From: an uncultured Pseudomonas sp.
Lineage (GTDB): Bacteria; Pseudomonadota; Gammaproteobacteria; Pseudomonadales; Pseudomonadaceae
Reading direction: 5' to 3'
DNA length: 16,940 nucleotides
Assembly (NCBI GenBank): GCA_946886875.1
Contig: CAMPJN010000036.1
Coordinates: forward strand, 1-16,940
The notes beneath the pieces are model-generated. The model ran no database searches, was not told where the DNA came from, and worked only from the letters and a program-made list of their open reading frames with translations. Both the position numbers and the translations under genes were made by a program. Below are positions 1 to 10,558 of the stretch, in pieces (position 1 is the stretch's first letter; every line of letters begins with the position of its first letter).

Positions 1-889
1 CGGGCTTGTTGCGCATGGAGACGATGATCGAAGTCTTGTCGTCGCCGGTCGGCGGTACTTCCTGGCTGCCGATAATAAGGAAGCGCGTGGAGTTGTCCGG
101 GCGGTCTTCGATCTTTTCCGCGATCTTGCTCAGGCCATAGAGGCCGGCCGCCATGTCGCCGGCGATGGCCGCGCTGTTCCACTCGCTCTTGACCCGCTTG
201 GCCGCGTCGGCATTGCTCGATACCGCCACGCGTTCGACGTTCGGGTAGTGCGCGTCCAACCATTTACGGCACTGGGCCAAAGACTGGGCATGGGAGTAGA
301 TGCGGGTGATCTTGTCGACTTTAGTGGTTTCACCGACCAGCAGGTGATGGTGGATGCGCAGCTCGACCTCGCCGCAAATCACCATATCGTGCTCGAGGAA
401 GCTGTCGAGGGTGTGATTGACCGCGCCTTCGGTGGAATTTTCCACCGGCACCACGCCGAAGTTCACTGCGCCAGCAGCGACTTCGCGGAATACTTCGTCG
501 ATCGCCGCCATCGGCTGGCTGATCACCGCATGACCGAAATGCTTCATCGCCGCCGCCTGGGTGAAGGTGCCTTCCGGGCCGAGGTAGGCGACGCGCAGCG
601 GGTTTTCCAGGGCCAGGCAGGAGGACATGATCTCGCGGAACAACCGCGCCATTTCTTCGTTGCCCAACGGTCCCTGATTGCGTTCCATGATGCGTTTGAG
701 CACCTGGGCTTCGCGCTCCGGGCGATAGAACACCGGTTTTTCACCTTCCGGCAGCGCCTTCATTTTCACCCGCGCCACTTCCTCGGCGCAGCGCGCGCGG
801 TCGCTGATCAGCTCGAGAATGCGCTCGTCGAGGTTATCGATGCGCAGGCGTAGCGCTTGCAGCTCCTGCTCGGAGATATCGTCCGTCAT
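1..889 (-). CDS. pheA: Bifunctional chorismate mutase/prephenate dehydratase (P-protein), 3' end cut off by window
   Basis: Converts chorismate to prephenate and then to phenylpyruvate in phenylalanine synthesis in the cytoplasm. The 296 visible residues show an AroQ-type chorismate mutase domain at about 8-95 (LRLRIDNLDERILELISDRA, then the YRPEREAQVL stretch). The prephenate dehydratase domain starts at about 98 (RVAYLGPEGTFTQAA) and includes VPVENSTEGAVNHTLD near 148-162 and the catalytic STRF motif at 267-270. The C-terminal ACT domain for phenylalanine feedback begins at about 286 (KTSIIVSMRNKP) and is cut by the window edge, so feedback residues cannot be judged. The ATG shares its A with the TGA of serC (TGATG), which suggests translational coupling. 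The order gyrA-serC-pheA is the usual Pseudomonas arrangement; hisC and a tyrA/aroA gene would be expected next, outside the window. Confidence 0.96.
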   Translation of the reverse strand, partial: MTDDISEQELQALRLRIDNLDERILELISDRARCAEEVARVKMKALPEGEKPVFYRPEREAQVLKRIMERNQGPLGNEEMARLFREIMSSCLALENPLRVAYLGPEGTFTQAAAMKHFGHAVISQPMAAIDEVFREVAAGAVNFGVVPVENSTEGAVNHTLDSFLEHDMVICGEVELRIHHHLLVGETTKVDKITRIYSHAQSLAQCRKWLDAHYPNVERVAVSSNADAAKRVKSEWNSAAIAGDMAAGLYGLSKIAEKIEDRPDNSTRFLIIGSQEVPPTGDDKTSIIVSMRNKP

Positions 890-1971
890 CAGCCGTGTTC
901 CTTCTCGAATTCCGCCATGTAGGCGACCAACGCCTCGACGGCGTCCAGGCCCACGGCGTTGTAGATGGACGCACGCATACCACCGACCGACCGGTGCCCC
1001 TTGAGATTGAGCAGACCGCGAGCGTCGGCGCCGAGCAGGAATGGCTTATCCAGGCGCTCGTCGGCCAGGCGGAACGGCACGTTCATCCAGGAACGGGCAT
1101 TCACGCTGATCGGATTGCTGTACAGCTCGCTGCTGTCGATAGCACCATACAGCAGCTCTTTCTTGGCGCGATTGCGCTGCTCCATGGCCTCGACGCCGCC
1201 CTGCTCTTTCAGCCACTCGAACACCAGGCCGGAGAGATACCAGGAGAAGGTCGCCGGGGTGTTGTACATCGAACCGTTATCGGCGGCGATCTTGTAATTG
1301 AGCATGGTCGGGCAAACGCTGCGGGCATGACCGAGCAGATCCTCACGGACGATCACCACGACCAGACCGGATGGACCGATATTCTTCTGCGCACCGGCGT
1401 AGATCAGACCGAACTTGGAGACATCCAGCGGCCGCGACAGAATGTCCGAAGACATGTCCACGACCAGCGGCACATCGACATCGGGAATCCAGTCGAACTG
1501 CAGGCCGCCAATGGTTTCGTTGCTGGCGTAGTGCAGGTAAGCGGCGTCTTTGGACAGCTGCCAGTCGTTCTGCCCAGGAATCGCGAAATAGTCATAAGGC
1601 TTGGCGCTGGCGGCGACATTGACGGTGCCATAGCGCCGCGCCTCTTCGATGCTCTTCTTCGACCAGATGCCGGTGTCGATATAGTCTGCGACGCCGTCTT
1701 CAGGCAACAGGTTGAGCGGGATCTCAGCGAACTGCTGGCTGGCACCACCCTGAAGGAACAGCACCTTGTAGTTCGAGGGAATGACCAGCAGATCACGCAG
1801 ATCCTGCTCGGCCTTCTCGGCGATGGCGGTGTATTCGTCGCTGCGGTGGCTCATTTCCATGACCGACAGGCCTTTACCCTGCCAATCGAGGAGCTCCGCC
1901 TGGGCGCGTTGCAGAACAGCTTCAGGAAGCGCGGCCGGGCCGGCGCAGAAGTTATAGGCTCGCTTGCTCAC
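889..1971 (-). CDS. serC: Phosphoserine aminotransferase SerC
   Basis: PLP-dependent enzyme that makes 3-phosphoserine from 3-phosphohydroxypyruvate and glutamate in serine synthesis; it also serves pyridoxal phosphate synthesis through 4-phosphohydroxythreonine. The 360 residues match the usual family length. Visible are the N-terminal YNFCAGPAALP, the GGASQQF phosphate/PLP loop near 75-81, DMSSD near 172-176, and the PLP lysine K196 in YAGAQKNIGPSG. The start is GTG: an in-phase-looking ATG two bases upstream reads straight into TGA, whereas the GTG has a GAGAGA purine tract a few bases before it and opens the expected MSKRAYNF. It lies about 250 bases downstream of gyrA across a palindromic repeat pair, and its stop overlaps the pheA start by one base. 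Confidence 0.98.
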   Translation of the reverse strand: MSKRAYNFCAGPAALPEAVLQRAQAELLDWQGKGLSVMEMSHRSDEYTAIAEKAEQDLRDLLVIPSNYKVLFLQGGASQQFAEIPLNLLPEDGVADYIDTGIWSKKSIEEARRYGTVNVAASAKPYDYFAIPGQNDWQLSKDAAYLHYASNETIGGLQFDWIPDVDVPLVVDMSSDILSRPLDVSKFGLIYAGAQKNIGPSGLVVVIVREDLLGHARSVCPTMLNYKIAADNGSMYNTPATFSWYLSGLVFEWLKEQGGVEAMEQRNRAKKELLYGAIDSSELYSNPISVNARSWMNVPFRLADERLDKPFLLGADARGLLNLKGHRSVGGMRASIYNAVGLDAVEALVAYMAEFEKEHG

Positions 1972-2045
1972 ATCTATCTCTCTCAGATTCGCTGAACACC
2001 ACCGCTCCTCGCGACGGCGCTATGCACTGCGTTAAAAGCCGCCCC

Positions 2046-2193
2046 CGTAGGGTGGGTTAGCCGAAGGCGTAACCCATCGAACGAATGGCTGTCGAGCTGT
2101 GAATGACCGCAAGCCCCAATACTGGTCGCACCGCTGCGCAGTCAATCTTACCTGGACGCTCGATGGGTATCGCTTCGTTCAACCCATCCTACG
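2046..2193. repeat. Inverted pair of REP-like palindromic elements between gyrA and serC
   Basis: Two arms of about 35 bases (2046-2080 and 2160-2193) are imperfect reverse complements of each other. The outer ends read GTAGGGTGGGTTA on the left and, reversed, GTAGGATGGGTTGA on the right. Each arm is itself an imperfect hairpin, with TGGGTTA opposite TAACCCA on the left and GATGGGT opposite ACCCATC on the right. This fits the paired REP (REPIN/BIME-like) elements common in Pseudomonas intergenic DNA. In the gyrA-serC transcript it could fold as a long hairpin. No T-run follows, so it is not a canonical terminator. The rest of the 248-base gap shows nothing I can name apart from the serC ribosome binding site. 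Confidence 0.75.
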
Positions 2194-2219
2194 ACTGAAA
2201 CTCATGCAGTCCGCTCGAC

Positions 2220-4874
<2,655 letters not shown>

Positions 4875-4992
4875 GAGTAGCCTGATTCCTTTTTCTAGTG
4901 AAACTCCGCGCCGCCCATCCTGAACGTAACGAAGCTCGCCGCCGCGACCAGAGTGGCCAGCAACGACTCACGACAAATCAATGAGTTATGCC

Positions 4993-5021
4993 ATGTAACT
5001 GCGCAGTTAAGAGGCCCGCAA
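4993..5021 (-). promoter_or_regulatory. Possible gyrA promoter overlapping a 14-bp palindrome
   Basis: On the minus strand TTGCGG (5021-5016) and TTACAT (4998-4993) are 17 bases apart, a weak sigma-70 match of about 3/6 in each box. They would give a leader of about 110 bases before the gyrA ATG. The perfect palindrome TAACTGCGCAGTTA (4996-5009) overlaps the spacer and the putative -10 box. Spacing and position are reasonable, but the boxes are poor and this is tentative. Confidence 0.25.
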
Positions 5022-5141
5022 TTAGGCACCCCGAAAACCGCGGGAGCTTACCACAATCGCCGCCGCGCACCTATCCCCCGGCAGCCATAATCGCCAGGGC
5101 AGATGCGGCACTGCAGAGAGACGATTTCAGGCCGATCAGCA

Positions 5142-5160
5142 GGGGCAAAAGCTTCGCCCC
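5142..5160 (-). terminator. GC-rich hairpin downstream of mtnA, possible terminator without T-run
   Basis: On the minus strand GGGGCGAA and TTTGCCCC can pair around a three-base GCT loop, giving an 8-bp stem with one G-T pair. It lies about 32 bases after the mtnA stop. No T tract follows, so intrinsic termination is uncertain. Confidence 0.3.
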
Positions 5161-5191
5161 GATACCGAACCACAACGGGCCGGCGATCAGC

Positions 5192-6268
5192 TCAGTGCAA
5201 ACGCTTGCGGCACATCAGTTGAGCCATTTTCGCCATATCCGGGCGCTCGACCACACCCTTTTCGGTCACCAGAAAGTCGATCAAATCAGCCGGTGTCACA
5301 TCGAATACCGGGTTGAGCGCTTCGACCCCGGATGTAATAGGTGCACCATTGAGCGTCAGCAACTCGCTGCCGTCGCGCTCCTCGATGGGAATATCGTCGC
5401 CACTGTCCAAGGCCATATCGATGGTCGAGCTGGGCGCCACCACCATAAAACGAACGCCATGGTGCATGGCGCTGACCGCCAGCTGATAGGTGCCGATCTT
5501 ATTGGCCACATCGCCATTGGCGGCAATGCGGTCGGCGCCGACCACGACCCAGGTGATGCCGCGGGTTTTCATTAGGTGCGCGGCGGCCGAGTCGGCGTTC
5601 ACAGTGACCGGGATACCGTCGCCTGCCAGCTCCCAGGCGGTCAAGCGCGAGCCTTGCAGCCAGGGCCGGGTTTCGTCGGCGTATACCCGCTCGACCAGAC
5701 CTTCCAGATAGGCCCCACGGATCACCCCCAGGGCCGTGCCGAAACCGCCGGTGGCCAAGGCACCGGCATTGCAATGGGTCAGGATGTTCTGTCGATTGCC
5801 CTGGTGCTTGCGAATCAGATCAACACCGAGCTGAGCCATGGACAGATTGGCATCGCGATCGCTTTGGTGAATGCCCAGGGCCTCGGCCTCCAGTAGCGCC
5901 AGCGGATCGTCGCCATCCTTGAGCCGAGCCAGGCGGTCGCGCATGCGATCCAGCGCCCAGAACAGATTGACCGCGGTCGGCCGCGAGGCGGCCAACAAGG
6001 CGAAATCGTCCTGCAGCGCCAGGCGCCAGTCGCCGCCCGCAGCCAAACGGCTGCGCGCCGCCAGCACCACCGCATAAGCAGCGGTAATGCCGATCGCCGG
6101 CGCCCCGCGCACCACCATGCTGCGAATGGCCTCGGCCACGGCTGCAGCCGAGTCGTAGCGAAGCCAGGTTTCCTCGAAAGGCAGTACGCGCTGATCGAGC
6201 AGATACAGAGCGCCGTCGCGCCATTCGATGGCTTTGACCTTCTCTGCCGCCAGCAATTGCTCGCGCAT
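5192..6268 (-). CDS. mtnA: S-methyl-5-thioribose-1-phosphate isomerase MtnA
   Basis: Isomerises 5-methylthioribose-1-phosphate to 5-methylthioribulose-1-phosphate in methionine salvage. The family is related to eukaryotic eIF2B subunits and was long annotated as a translation factor. The product has 358 residues with RGAPAIG near 51-57, the catalytic cysteine in [12 protein letters not shown] near the middle, and [18 protein letters not shown] carrying the catalytic aspartate. The ATG at 6268 is chosen because GGAGG (6279-6275) sits 6 bases before it. A longer in-frame start at 6367 would add 33 residues with no family resemblance and would run across the likely promoter. The divergent neighbour mtaD acts earlier in the same pathway. 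Confidence 0.96.
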   Translation of the reverse strand: MREQLLAAEKVKAIEWRDGALYLLDQRVLPFEETWLRYDSAAAVAEAIRSMVVRGAPAIGITAAYAVVLAARSRLAAGGDWRLALQDDFALLAASRPTAVNLFWALDRMRDRLARLKDGDDPLALLEAEALGIHQSDRDANLSMAQLGVDLIRKHQGNRQNILTHCNAGALATGGFGTALGVIRGAYLEGLVERVYADETRPWLQGSRLTAWELAGDGIPVTVNADSAAAHLMKTRGITWVVVGADRIAANGDVANKIGTYQLAVSAMHHGVRFMVVAPSSTIDMALDSGDDIPIEERDGSELLTLNGAPITSGVEALNPVFDVTPADLIDFLVTEKGVVERPDMAKMAQLMCRKRLH

Positions 6269-6274
6269 CCCATA

Positions 6275-6302
6275 CCTCCACCGGAAAAAGCCGGCGATTA
6301 TA
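6275..6302 (-). promoter_or_regulatory. mtnA -10 box and ribosome binding site
   Basis: The minus strand carries a perfect TATAAT (6302-6297) and then GGAGG (6279-6275) before the ATG at 6268. Transcription would start near 6290, leaving a leader of about 20 bases. No good -35 box is visible at 16-18 bases, so the promoter may depend on an activator, or the match may be chance. Confidence 0.45.
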
Positions 6303-6474
6303 CGCGTAGAACCAAACCGCCAGCTGTTCAGTGTGCGGCTCACCCGGACAGCGTCAAGCCTTTTCACTGCCGTGCGCAGCCCATGGCCGAGACCGGGCGC
6401 ACTTACCGCGCGGGTTTTAGCGCGCTGCGTTCCTCTATAGACTCTGCAGCTTTACGCCAAGCGGAAGCCCAACC

Positions 6475-7794
6475 ATGCCCGAAGCCCCTCTCGACCTTCT
6501 ACTGTTGCCCACCTGGCTGGTACCGGTCGAACCTGCCGGTGTGGTGCTGAAAGAACACGGCCTGGGTATTCGCGATGGGCGCATCGCACTGATAGCGCCG
6601 CGCGCCGAAGCGCTCAAGCACGCGGCCTTGGAAATACGCGAGCTGCCGGGGCGCCTGCTGACGCCAGGCCTGGTCAATGCCCATGGACATGCGGCGATGA
6701 CCTTGTTCCGCGGCCTGGCCGACGACCTGCCGCTGATGACCTGGCTGGAACAGCACATCTGGCCGGCCGAAGCCAAATGGGTCAACGAGCAGTTCGTCCA
6801 GGACGGTACCGAGCTGGCCATCGCCGAGCAGCTCAAGAGCGGCGTCAGCTGCTTTGCCGATATGTACTTCTTCCCCGAGGTGGCCTGCGAGCTGGTACAC
6901 AAGAGCGGCATTCGCGCGCAGATCAGCATCCCGGTGCTCGACTTCCCGATTCCCGGCGCCCGCGATGCCGACGAAGCCCTGCGTAAAGGGCTGAGTCTGT
7001 TCGACGACCTCAAGCACCACCCGCGCCTGAAAGTCGCGTTCGGCCCCCACGCGCCCTACACGGTGAGCGACGACAAACTGGAGAATATCCGCATGCTCGC
7101 CGAAGAGCTGGATGCCGGTATTCATATGCACGTGCAGGAAACCGCCTTCGAAGTGCAGCAGAGCATAGAGGCGCACGGCGAACGGCCGCTGGCTCGCCTG
7201 GACCGACTGGGCTTGCTCGGGCCGCGTTTTCAGGCCGTGCACATGACCCAGATCGACGATGACGACGTGGCACTGCTGGTTGCCAGCAATACCAGCGTGA
7301 TCCACTGCCCGGAGTCCAACCTGAAACTGGCCAGCGGTTTTTGCCCGGTGGAGAAACTCTGGCAAGCCGGGGTCAATGTGGCCCTAGGCACCGATGGCGC
7401 GGCGAGCAACAACGACCTCGACCTGCTCAGCGAAACCCGCACCGCGGCACTGCTGGCCAAGGCCGTCGCCGGCTCGGCCACCGCCCTGGACGCTCACAGC
7501 GCCCTGCGCATGGCCACCTTGAACGGGGCGCGCGCCCTGGGCATGGACGCGGAAACCGGCTCCCTGGAGCTGGGCAAGGCGGCCGACCTGGTGGCTTTCG
7601 ACCTCTCCGGCCTGACCCAGCAACCGGTCTACGATCCGGTTTCGCAGCTGATCTATACCTGCAACCGCAGCTGCGTCGAACACCTTTGGGTGGGCGGCAA
7701 GCAACTGCTCGACGGCGGCCGTCTGACCCGCCTGGACGAGCAGCAGATCATCGCCAACGCCCGAGCCTGGGGGGCGAAGATCTCTGCGAAATGA
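6475..7794 (+). CDS. mtaD: 5-methylthioadenosine/S-adenosylhomocysteine deaminase (TRZ/ATZ-family amidohydrolase)
   Basis: Zinc amidohydrolase expected to deaminate 5'-methylthioadenosine to methylthioinosine. In P. aeruginosa the counterpart (PA3170) has been described as an MTA deaminase working with a methylthioinosine phosphorylase to yield MTR-1-P, the MtnA substrate. The 439 residues show the metal motif NAHGHAAM (H70, H72), HMHVQET with H219 and E222, HMTQI with H256, HCPESN at 278-283, and [14 protein letters not shown] with D307. PHAPYTVS at 191-198 is typical of this subgroup. The ATG has only a weak SD (GCGGAAG). A TATAGA about 40 bases upstream could be a -10 box but lacks a clear partner. 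Substrate preference between MTA, SAH and adenosine cannot be fixed from sequence alone. Confidence 0.93.
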   Translation: MPEAPLDLLLLPTWLVPVEPAGVVLKEHGLGIRDGRIALIAPRAEALKHAALEIRELPGRLLTPGLVNAHGHAAMTLFRGLADDLPLMTWLEQHIWPAEAKWVNEQFVQDGTELAIAEQLKSGVSCFADMYFFPEVACELVHKSGIRAQISIPVLDFPIPGARDADEALRKGLSLFDDLKHHPRLKVAFGPHAPYTVSDDKLENIRMLAEELDAGIHMHVQETAFEVQQSIEAHGERPLARLDRLGLLGPRFQAVHMTQIDDDDVALLVASNTSVIHCPESNLKLASGFCPVEKLWQAGVNVALGTDGAASNNDLDLLSETRTAALLAKAVAGSATALDAHSALRMATLNGARALGMDAETGSLELGKAADLVAFDLSGLTQQPVYDPVSQLIYTCNRSCVEHLWVGGKQLLDGGRLTRLDEQQIIANARAWGAKISAK

Positions 7795-7797
7795 TAG

Positions 7798-7866
7798 GTA
7801 GCCCGGACAAGCGCAGCGCAATCCGGGGCGCCGCAATCCCGGATTGCGCCAAGGCTTATCCAGGCC
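7798..7866. repeat. Inverted pair of REP-like elements (AGCCCGGA...ATCCGGG family)
   Basis: The left arm at 7798-7827 starts GTAGCCCGGACAAGCG and ends GCAATCCGGG. The right arm at 7838-7866, read on the minus strand, starts GGCCTGGATAAGCC and ends GCAATCCGGG. The two match at most positions and face each other across 10 bases, beginning a few bases after the mtaD stop. AGCCCGGAT-type elements are frequent between Pseudomonas genes. The structure could end or stabilise the mtaD transcript. Confidence 0.7.
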
Positions 7867-7900
7867 ACCAGGCCTCGCTTTTGTAGGGTGTGCATGGTGA

Positions 7901-7940
7901 AGCCTTGTCCACCGCCGGCGGCCCAATGGCGGACAAGCCT
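7901..7940. repeat. Imperfect inverted repeat around GCCGGCGGC
   Basis: AGCCTTGTCCACCGCC (7901-7916) is nearly the reverse complement of GGCGGACAAGCCT (7928-7940). It lies just after the REP-like pair and may be another member of the intergenic repeat set. There is no T-run and no assigned function. Confidence 0.4.
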
Positions 7941-8120
7941 CCGACAGCCTGCCTTACGATGTCATAGGCATTGCGCAAGAACATAGGATCCACAAGCGAA
8001 ACACTGCGACAAACTGACATATATTGGCGCGCCAAGAGGCGCCCACTCCACCGCGAGAAACTGGCAACATGGCGCATCGCGCCTCAGGCCTCCCGTTTTC
8101 AGCTTCTACCCGAGAAAAAT

Positions 8121-8819
8121 ATGAGCAACGTCGACCACGCCGAAATCGCTAAATTCGAAGCCCTCGCCCACCGCTGGTGGGACCGCGAGAGCGAATTCAA
8201 GCCATTGCACGACATCAATCCGCTGCGCATCAACTGGATCGACGAGCGCGTGGGCCTGGCTGGCAAGAAGATTCTCGACATCGGCTGCGGCGGCGGCATC
8301 CTCAGCGAGGCCATGGCGCAACGCGGCGCGACCGTCACCGGTATCGATATGGGCGAAGCGCCGCTGGCCGTGGCCCAGTTGCACCAGTTGGAGTCCGGGG
8401 TATCGGTGGAATACCGGCAGATCACCGCCGAAGCCCTGGCCCTGGAGATGCCCGAACAGTTCGACGTGGTCACCTGCCTGGAAATGCTCGAACACGTACC
8501 GAACCCGGCGTCGGTGATCAGCGCCTGCCACGCCCTGGTCAAACCCGGCGGCCAGGTGTTCTTCTCCACCATCAACCGCAACCCCAAAGCCTATTTGTTC
8601 GCAGTGCTGGGCGCCGAATACCTGCTGCGCCTGCTGCCGCGCGGCACCCATGATTTCAAGAAATTCATCCGCCCTTCGGAACTGGGCGCCTGGAGCCGCG
8701 ACGCCGGCCTGCAGGTCAAGGACATCATCGGACTGACCTACAACCCGCTGACCAAGCACTACAAACTGGAAGCGGATGTCGCCGTCAATTACATGGTTCA
8801 GACGCTGAAGGAGGTTTGA
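8121..8819 (+). CDS. ubiG: Ubiquinone biosynthesis O-methyltransferase UbiG
   Basis: SAM-dependent enzyme that carries out both O-methylation steps of ubiquinone synthesis. The 232 residues match the family length. The SAM-binding motif I is [16 protein letters not shown] (DIGCGGG at 53-59), the acidic end of strand beta-2 is GIDMGE near 74-79, and [13 protein letters not shown] and [16 protein letters not shown] are typical UbiG stretches. The N-terminus [20 protein letters not shown] is family-specific. The ATG at 8121 follows a purine-rich CGAGAAAAAT. The stop TGA overlaps the mupP ATG (TGATG), and the strong mupP SD lies inside the last ubiG codons, so the two are almost certainly co-transcribed and coupled. 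Confidence 0.98.
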   Translation: MSNVDHAEIAKFEALAHRWWDRESEFKPLHDINPLRINWIDERVGLAGKKILDIGCGGGILSEAMAQRGATVTGIDMGEAPLAVAQLHQLESGVSVEYRQITAEALALEMPEQFDVVTCLEMLEHVPNPASVISACHALVKPGGQVFFSTINRNPKAYLFAVLGAEYLLRLLPRGTHDFKKFIRPSELGAWSRDAGLQVKDIIGLTYNPLTKHYKLEADVAVNYMVQTLKEV

Positions 8820-9490
8820 TGCGCTTGCGTGCAGTGCTTTTCGACATGGACGGCACGCTGCTCGACAGCGCGCCGGACTTTATCGCCATCTGCCAGGCCA
8901 TGCGCGCCGAACGCGGCCTCGCGCCCATTGCCGAGAAGCTGATCCGCGATCAGGTTTCCGGCGGCGCCCGAGCCATGGTCACCTGTACCTTCGCCATGCA
9001 ACCGGATGAGCAGGGTTTCGAGGAGCTGCGTCTGGAGTTCCTCGAGCGCTACCAGGAGCACTGCGCCGTACTGACCCGCCCATTCGACGGCATCGATGAA
9101 TTGCTCGCCGATATCGAGAAGGCCAAGTTGATCTGGGGCGTGGTGACCAACAAGCCACTGCGTTTCGCCGAGCCCATCATGCAGCGCCTCGGCCTGGCCG
9201 AACGCTCGGCAATTCTGATCTGCCCGGATCACGTGACCCGCAGCAAGCCCGACCCCGAGCCGATGACACTGGCTTGCTCGCAGCTGGGCCTGGACCCGGC
9301 CAGCGTGTTGTTCGTCGGCGATGATCTGCGCGATATCGAATCCGGCCGCGCCGCCGGCACCCGTACCGCGGCCGTGACCTACGGCTATATTCACCCGGAC
9401 GATAACCCACGCAACTGGGGAGCCGACGTGGTCGTCGATCACCCGCTGGAGCTGCGCGCGGTACTGGATCGGGCGTTATGTAGCTGCTGA
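8819..9490 (+). CDS. mupP: N-acetylmuramic acid 6-phosphate phosphatase MupP (HAD family)
   Basis: HAD-superfamily phosphatase that removes phosphate from MurNAc-6-P in the Pseudomonas peptidoglycan recycling route, which bypasses de novo UDP-MurNAc synthesis and contributes to intrinsic fosfomycin resistance. Older annotations call it phosphoglycolate phosphatase (Gph). The 223 residues carry HAD motif [10 protein letters not shown] (nucleophile D9, D11), motif II T110 in VVTNKP, motif III K143 in SKPDPEP, and motif IV VGDDLRD at 166-172. The cap domain lies between motifs I and II. The ATG at 8819 is preceded by AAGGAGG (8808-8814), 4 bases away. The assignment rests on position directly after ubiG, as for the characterised P. 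putida and P. aeruginosa (PA3172) proteins, because Gph and MupP are hard to separate by motifs alone. Confidence 0.88.
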   Translation: MRLRAVLFDMDGTLLDSAPDFIAICQAMRAERGLAPIAEKLIRDQVSGGARAMVTCTFAMQPDEQGFEELRLEFLERYQEHCAVLTRPFDGIDELLADIEKAKLIWGVVTNKPLRFAEPIMQRLGLAERSAILICPDHVTRSKPDPEPMTLACSQLGLDPASVLFVGDDLRDIESGRAAGTRTAAVTYGYIHPDDNPRNWGADVVVDHPLELRAVLDRALCSC

Positions 9491-9544
9491 TCGTCCTGGT
9501 AATGCTGGGCTTAGCGAAGCGAAGCCGATCTCGCCCGGCACGCG

Positions 9545-9550
9545 TATAAA
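9545..9550 (+). promoter_or_regulatory. Possible -10 box upstream of yciK
   Basis: TATAAA (5/6 match) lies in the 121-base gap after mupP, about 60 bases before the yciK ATG. No convincing -35 box is visible at the right spacing, so this is weak. yciK may instead be read through from ubiG-mupP. Confidence 0.22.
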
Positions 9551-9611
9551 TATTCTGCTGCGCAGATTGCCGATTTTGGCTTGCAGCCTGCCACTCTCCG
9601 AAGGAGCCCCC

Positions 9612-10352
9612 ATGTTCCAATATTCCGCCCGCCCCGACCTGCTCAAAGACCGGGTGATTCTGGTCACCGGCGCCGGCCGTGGAATTGGCGCCGCAGCCGC
9701 GCAGGCCTTCGCCGCCCATGGCGCGACCGTATTGTTGCTGGGCAAGACTGAAGAAAACCTGACTCGCATCTATGACGCCATAGAAGCAGCCGGGCATCCG
9801 CAGCCCGCGGTGATACCGTTCAACCTGGAAACCGCCCTGCCGCACCAGTACGACGAGCTGGCGGCGATGATCGAACGCGAGTTCGGCAAGCTCGACGGCC
9901 TGCTGCACAACGCCTCGATCATCGGCCCGCGCACGCCGCTGGAGCAATTGTCGGGCGATAACTTCATGCGCGTCATGCAGGTCAACGTCAACGCCATGTT
10001 CATGCTGACCAGCACCCTGCTGCCGCTGCTCAAGCTGTCGACGGACGCCTCGGTGGTATTCACCTCCAGCAGCGTCGGCCGCAAAGGTCGCGCTTACTGG
10101 GGCGCCTATGCGGTGTCCAAGTTCGCCACCGAAGGCCTGATGCAGGTTCTCGCCGACGAGCTGGACGGGATCGCTCCGGTACGCGCCAACAGCGTCAACC
10201 CGGGCGCGACCCGCACCGACATGCGCGCCCAGGCCTATCCCGGGGAAAACCCGGCGAACAACCCACTGCCCGAGGCAATCATGCCGGTCTATCTGTATCT
10301 GATGGGCCCGGACAGCAGCGGTGTGAATGGCCAGGCGTTCGACGCCCAGTAG
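9612..10352 (+). CDS. yciK: YciK-family short-chain dehydrogenase/reductase
   Basis: Classical NAD(P)-dependent SDR oxidoreductase; the physiological substrate of YciK is not established. The 246 residues show the cofactor motif TGAGRGIG at 19-26, LLHNAS with N100, the catalytic serine in VVFTSSSVGRKG (about 154), and YAVSK with Y166 and K170. PGATRTDMRAQAYPGE near 198-212 is typical of the YciK group. The ATG at 9612 is preceded by AAGGAG (9601-9606) at good spacing; an upstream in-frame start at 9567 would add 15 residues and skip this SD. It lies 121 bases after mupP. In E. coli yciK lies close to rluB and yciO, both of which also occur in this window. Confidence 0.93.
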   Translation: MFQYSARPDLLKDRVILVTGAGRGIGAAAAQAFAAHGATVLLLGKTEENLTRIYDAIEAAGHPQPAVIPFNLETALPHQYDELAAMIEREFGKLDGLLHNASIIGPRTPLEQLSGDNFMRVMQVNVNAMFMLTSTLLPLLKLSTDASVVFTSSSVGRKGRAYWGAYAVSKFATEGLMQVLADELDGIAPVRANSVNPGATRTDMRAQAYPGENPANNPLPEAIMPVYLYLMGPDSSGVNGQAFDAQ

Positions 10353-10442
10353 CAAGTGCCGGTTTCCTGGCGTCGCCGGCAGAGCGGCAGCGAATTGCCA
10401 CCATCGGCGTCAGACAACCGGCAAATAGCTGCCGCTCCGCCC

Positions 10443-10505
10443 ATATAAAACAACCTAAGCAACTGATATATAAAGATTTTTATATAGTGGCATAAAACTA
10501 GCTAA
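10443..10505 (+). promoter_or_regulatory. AT-rich regulatory region before the diguanylate cyclase gene
   Basis: About 60 bases of strikingly AT-rich sequence interrupt GC-rich DNA. The stretch holds an 8-bp inverted repeat, TATATAAA (10467-10474) and TTTATATA (10479-10486), around GATT. It lies 55-115 bases before the ATG and probably contains the promoter, perhaps with a regulator site. I could not choose a -35/-10 pair with confidence. Confidence 0.35.
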
Positions 10506-10558
10506 GCATCTGTATCGGAGCGCGCCCTCAACGCGCCGAGCATCAGAGGTTGAGCAGT

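Larger units (their letters stand above)
4875..5191. other. 317-base gap between mtnA and gyrA
   Basis: No gene is supported here. The half next to gyrA holds its leader and a possible promoter with a 14-bp palindrome. The half next to mtnA holds a GC hairpin just downstream of the mtnA stop. A short plus-strand reading frame beginning at 4988 runs into mtnA antisense and has no recognisable product. Confidence 0.6.
7795..8120. other. 326-base gap between mtaD and ubiG
   Basis: This gap holds two inverted-repeat structures in its first half (7798-7866 and 7901-7940) and the leader of ubiG in its second half. TATATT at 8020-8025 is a 5/6 match to a -10 box, but no matching -35 is visible 16-18 bases upstream. 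A longer in-frame ubiG start at 7971 exists, but its 50 extra residues do not resemble the family. No gene is supported here. Confidence 0.55.

Noticed and set aside
6269..6367. Longer MtnA beginning at 6367
   Set aside because: The extra 33 residues are unlike the family and would cross the TATAAT and GGAGG that serve the ATG at 6268.
7971..8120. UbiG extended by 50 residues at its N-terminus
   Set aside because: UbiG proteins begin near FEALAHRWW; the ATG at 8121 gives the normal length and has a purine-rich SD.
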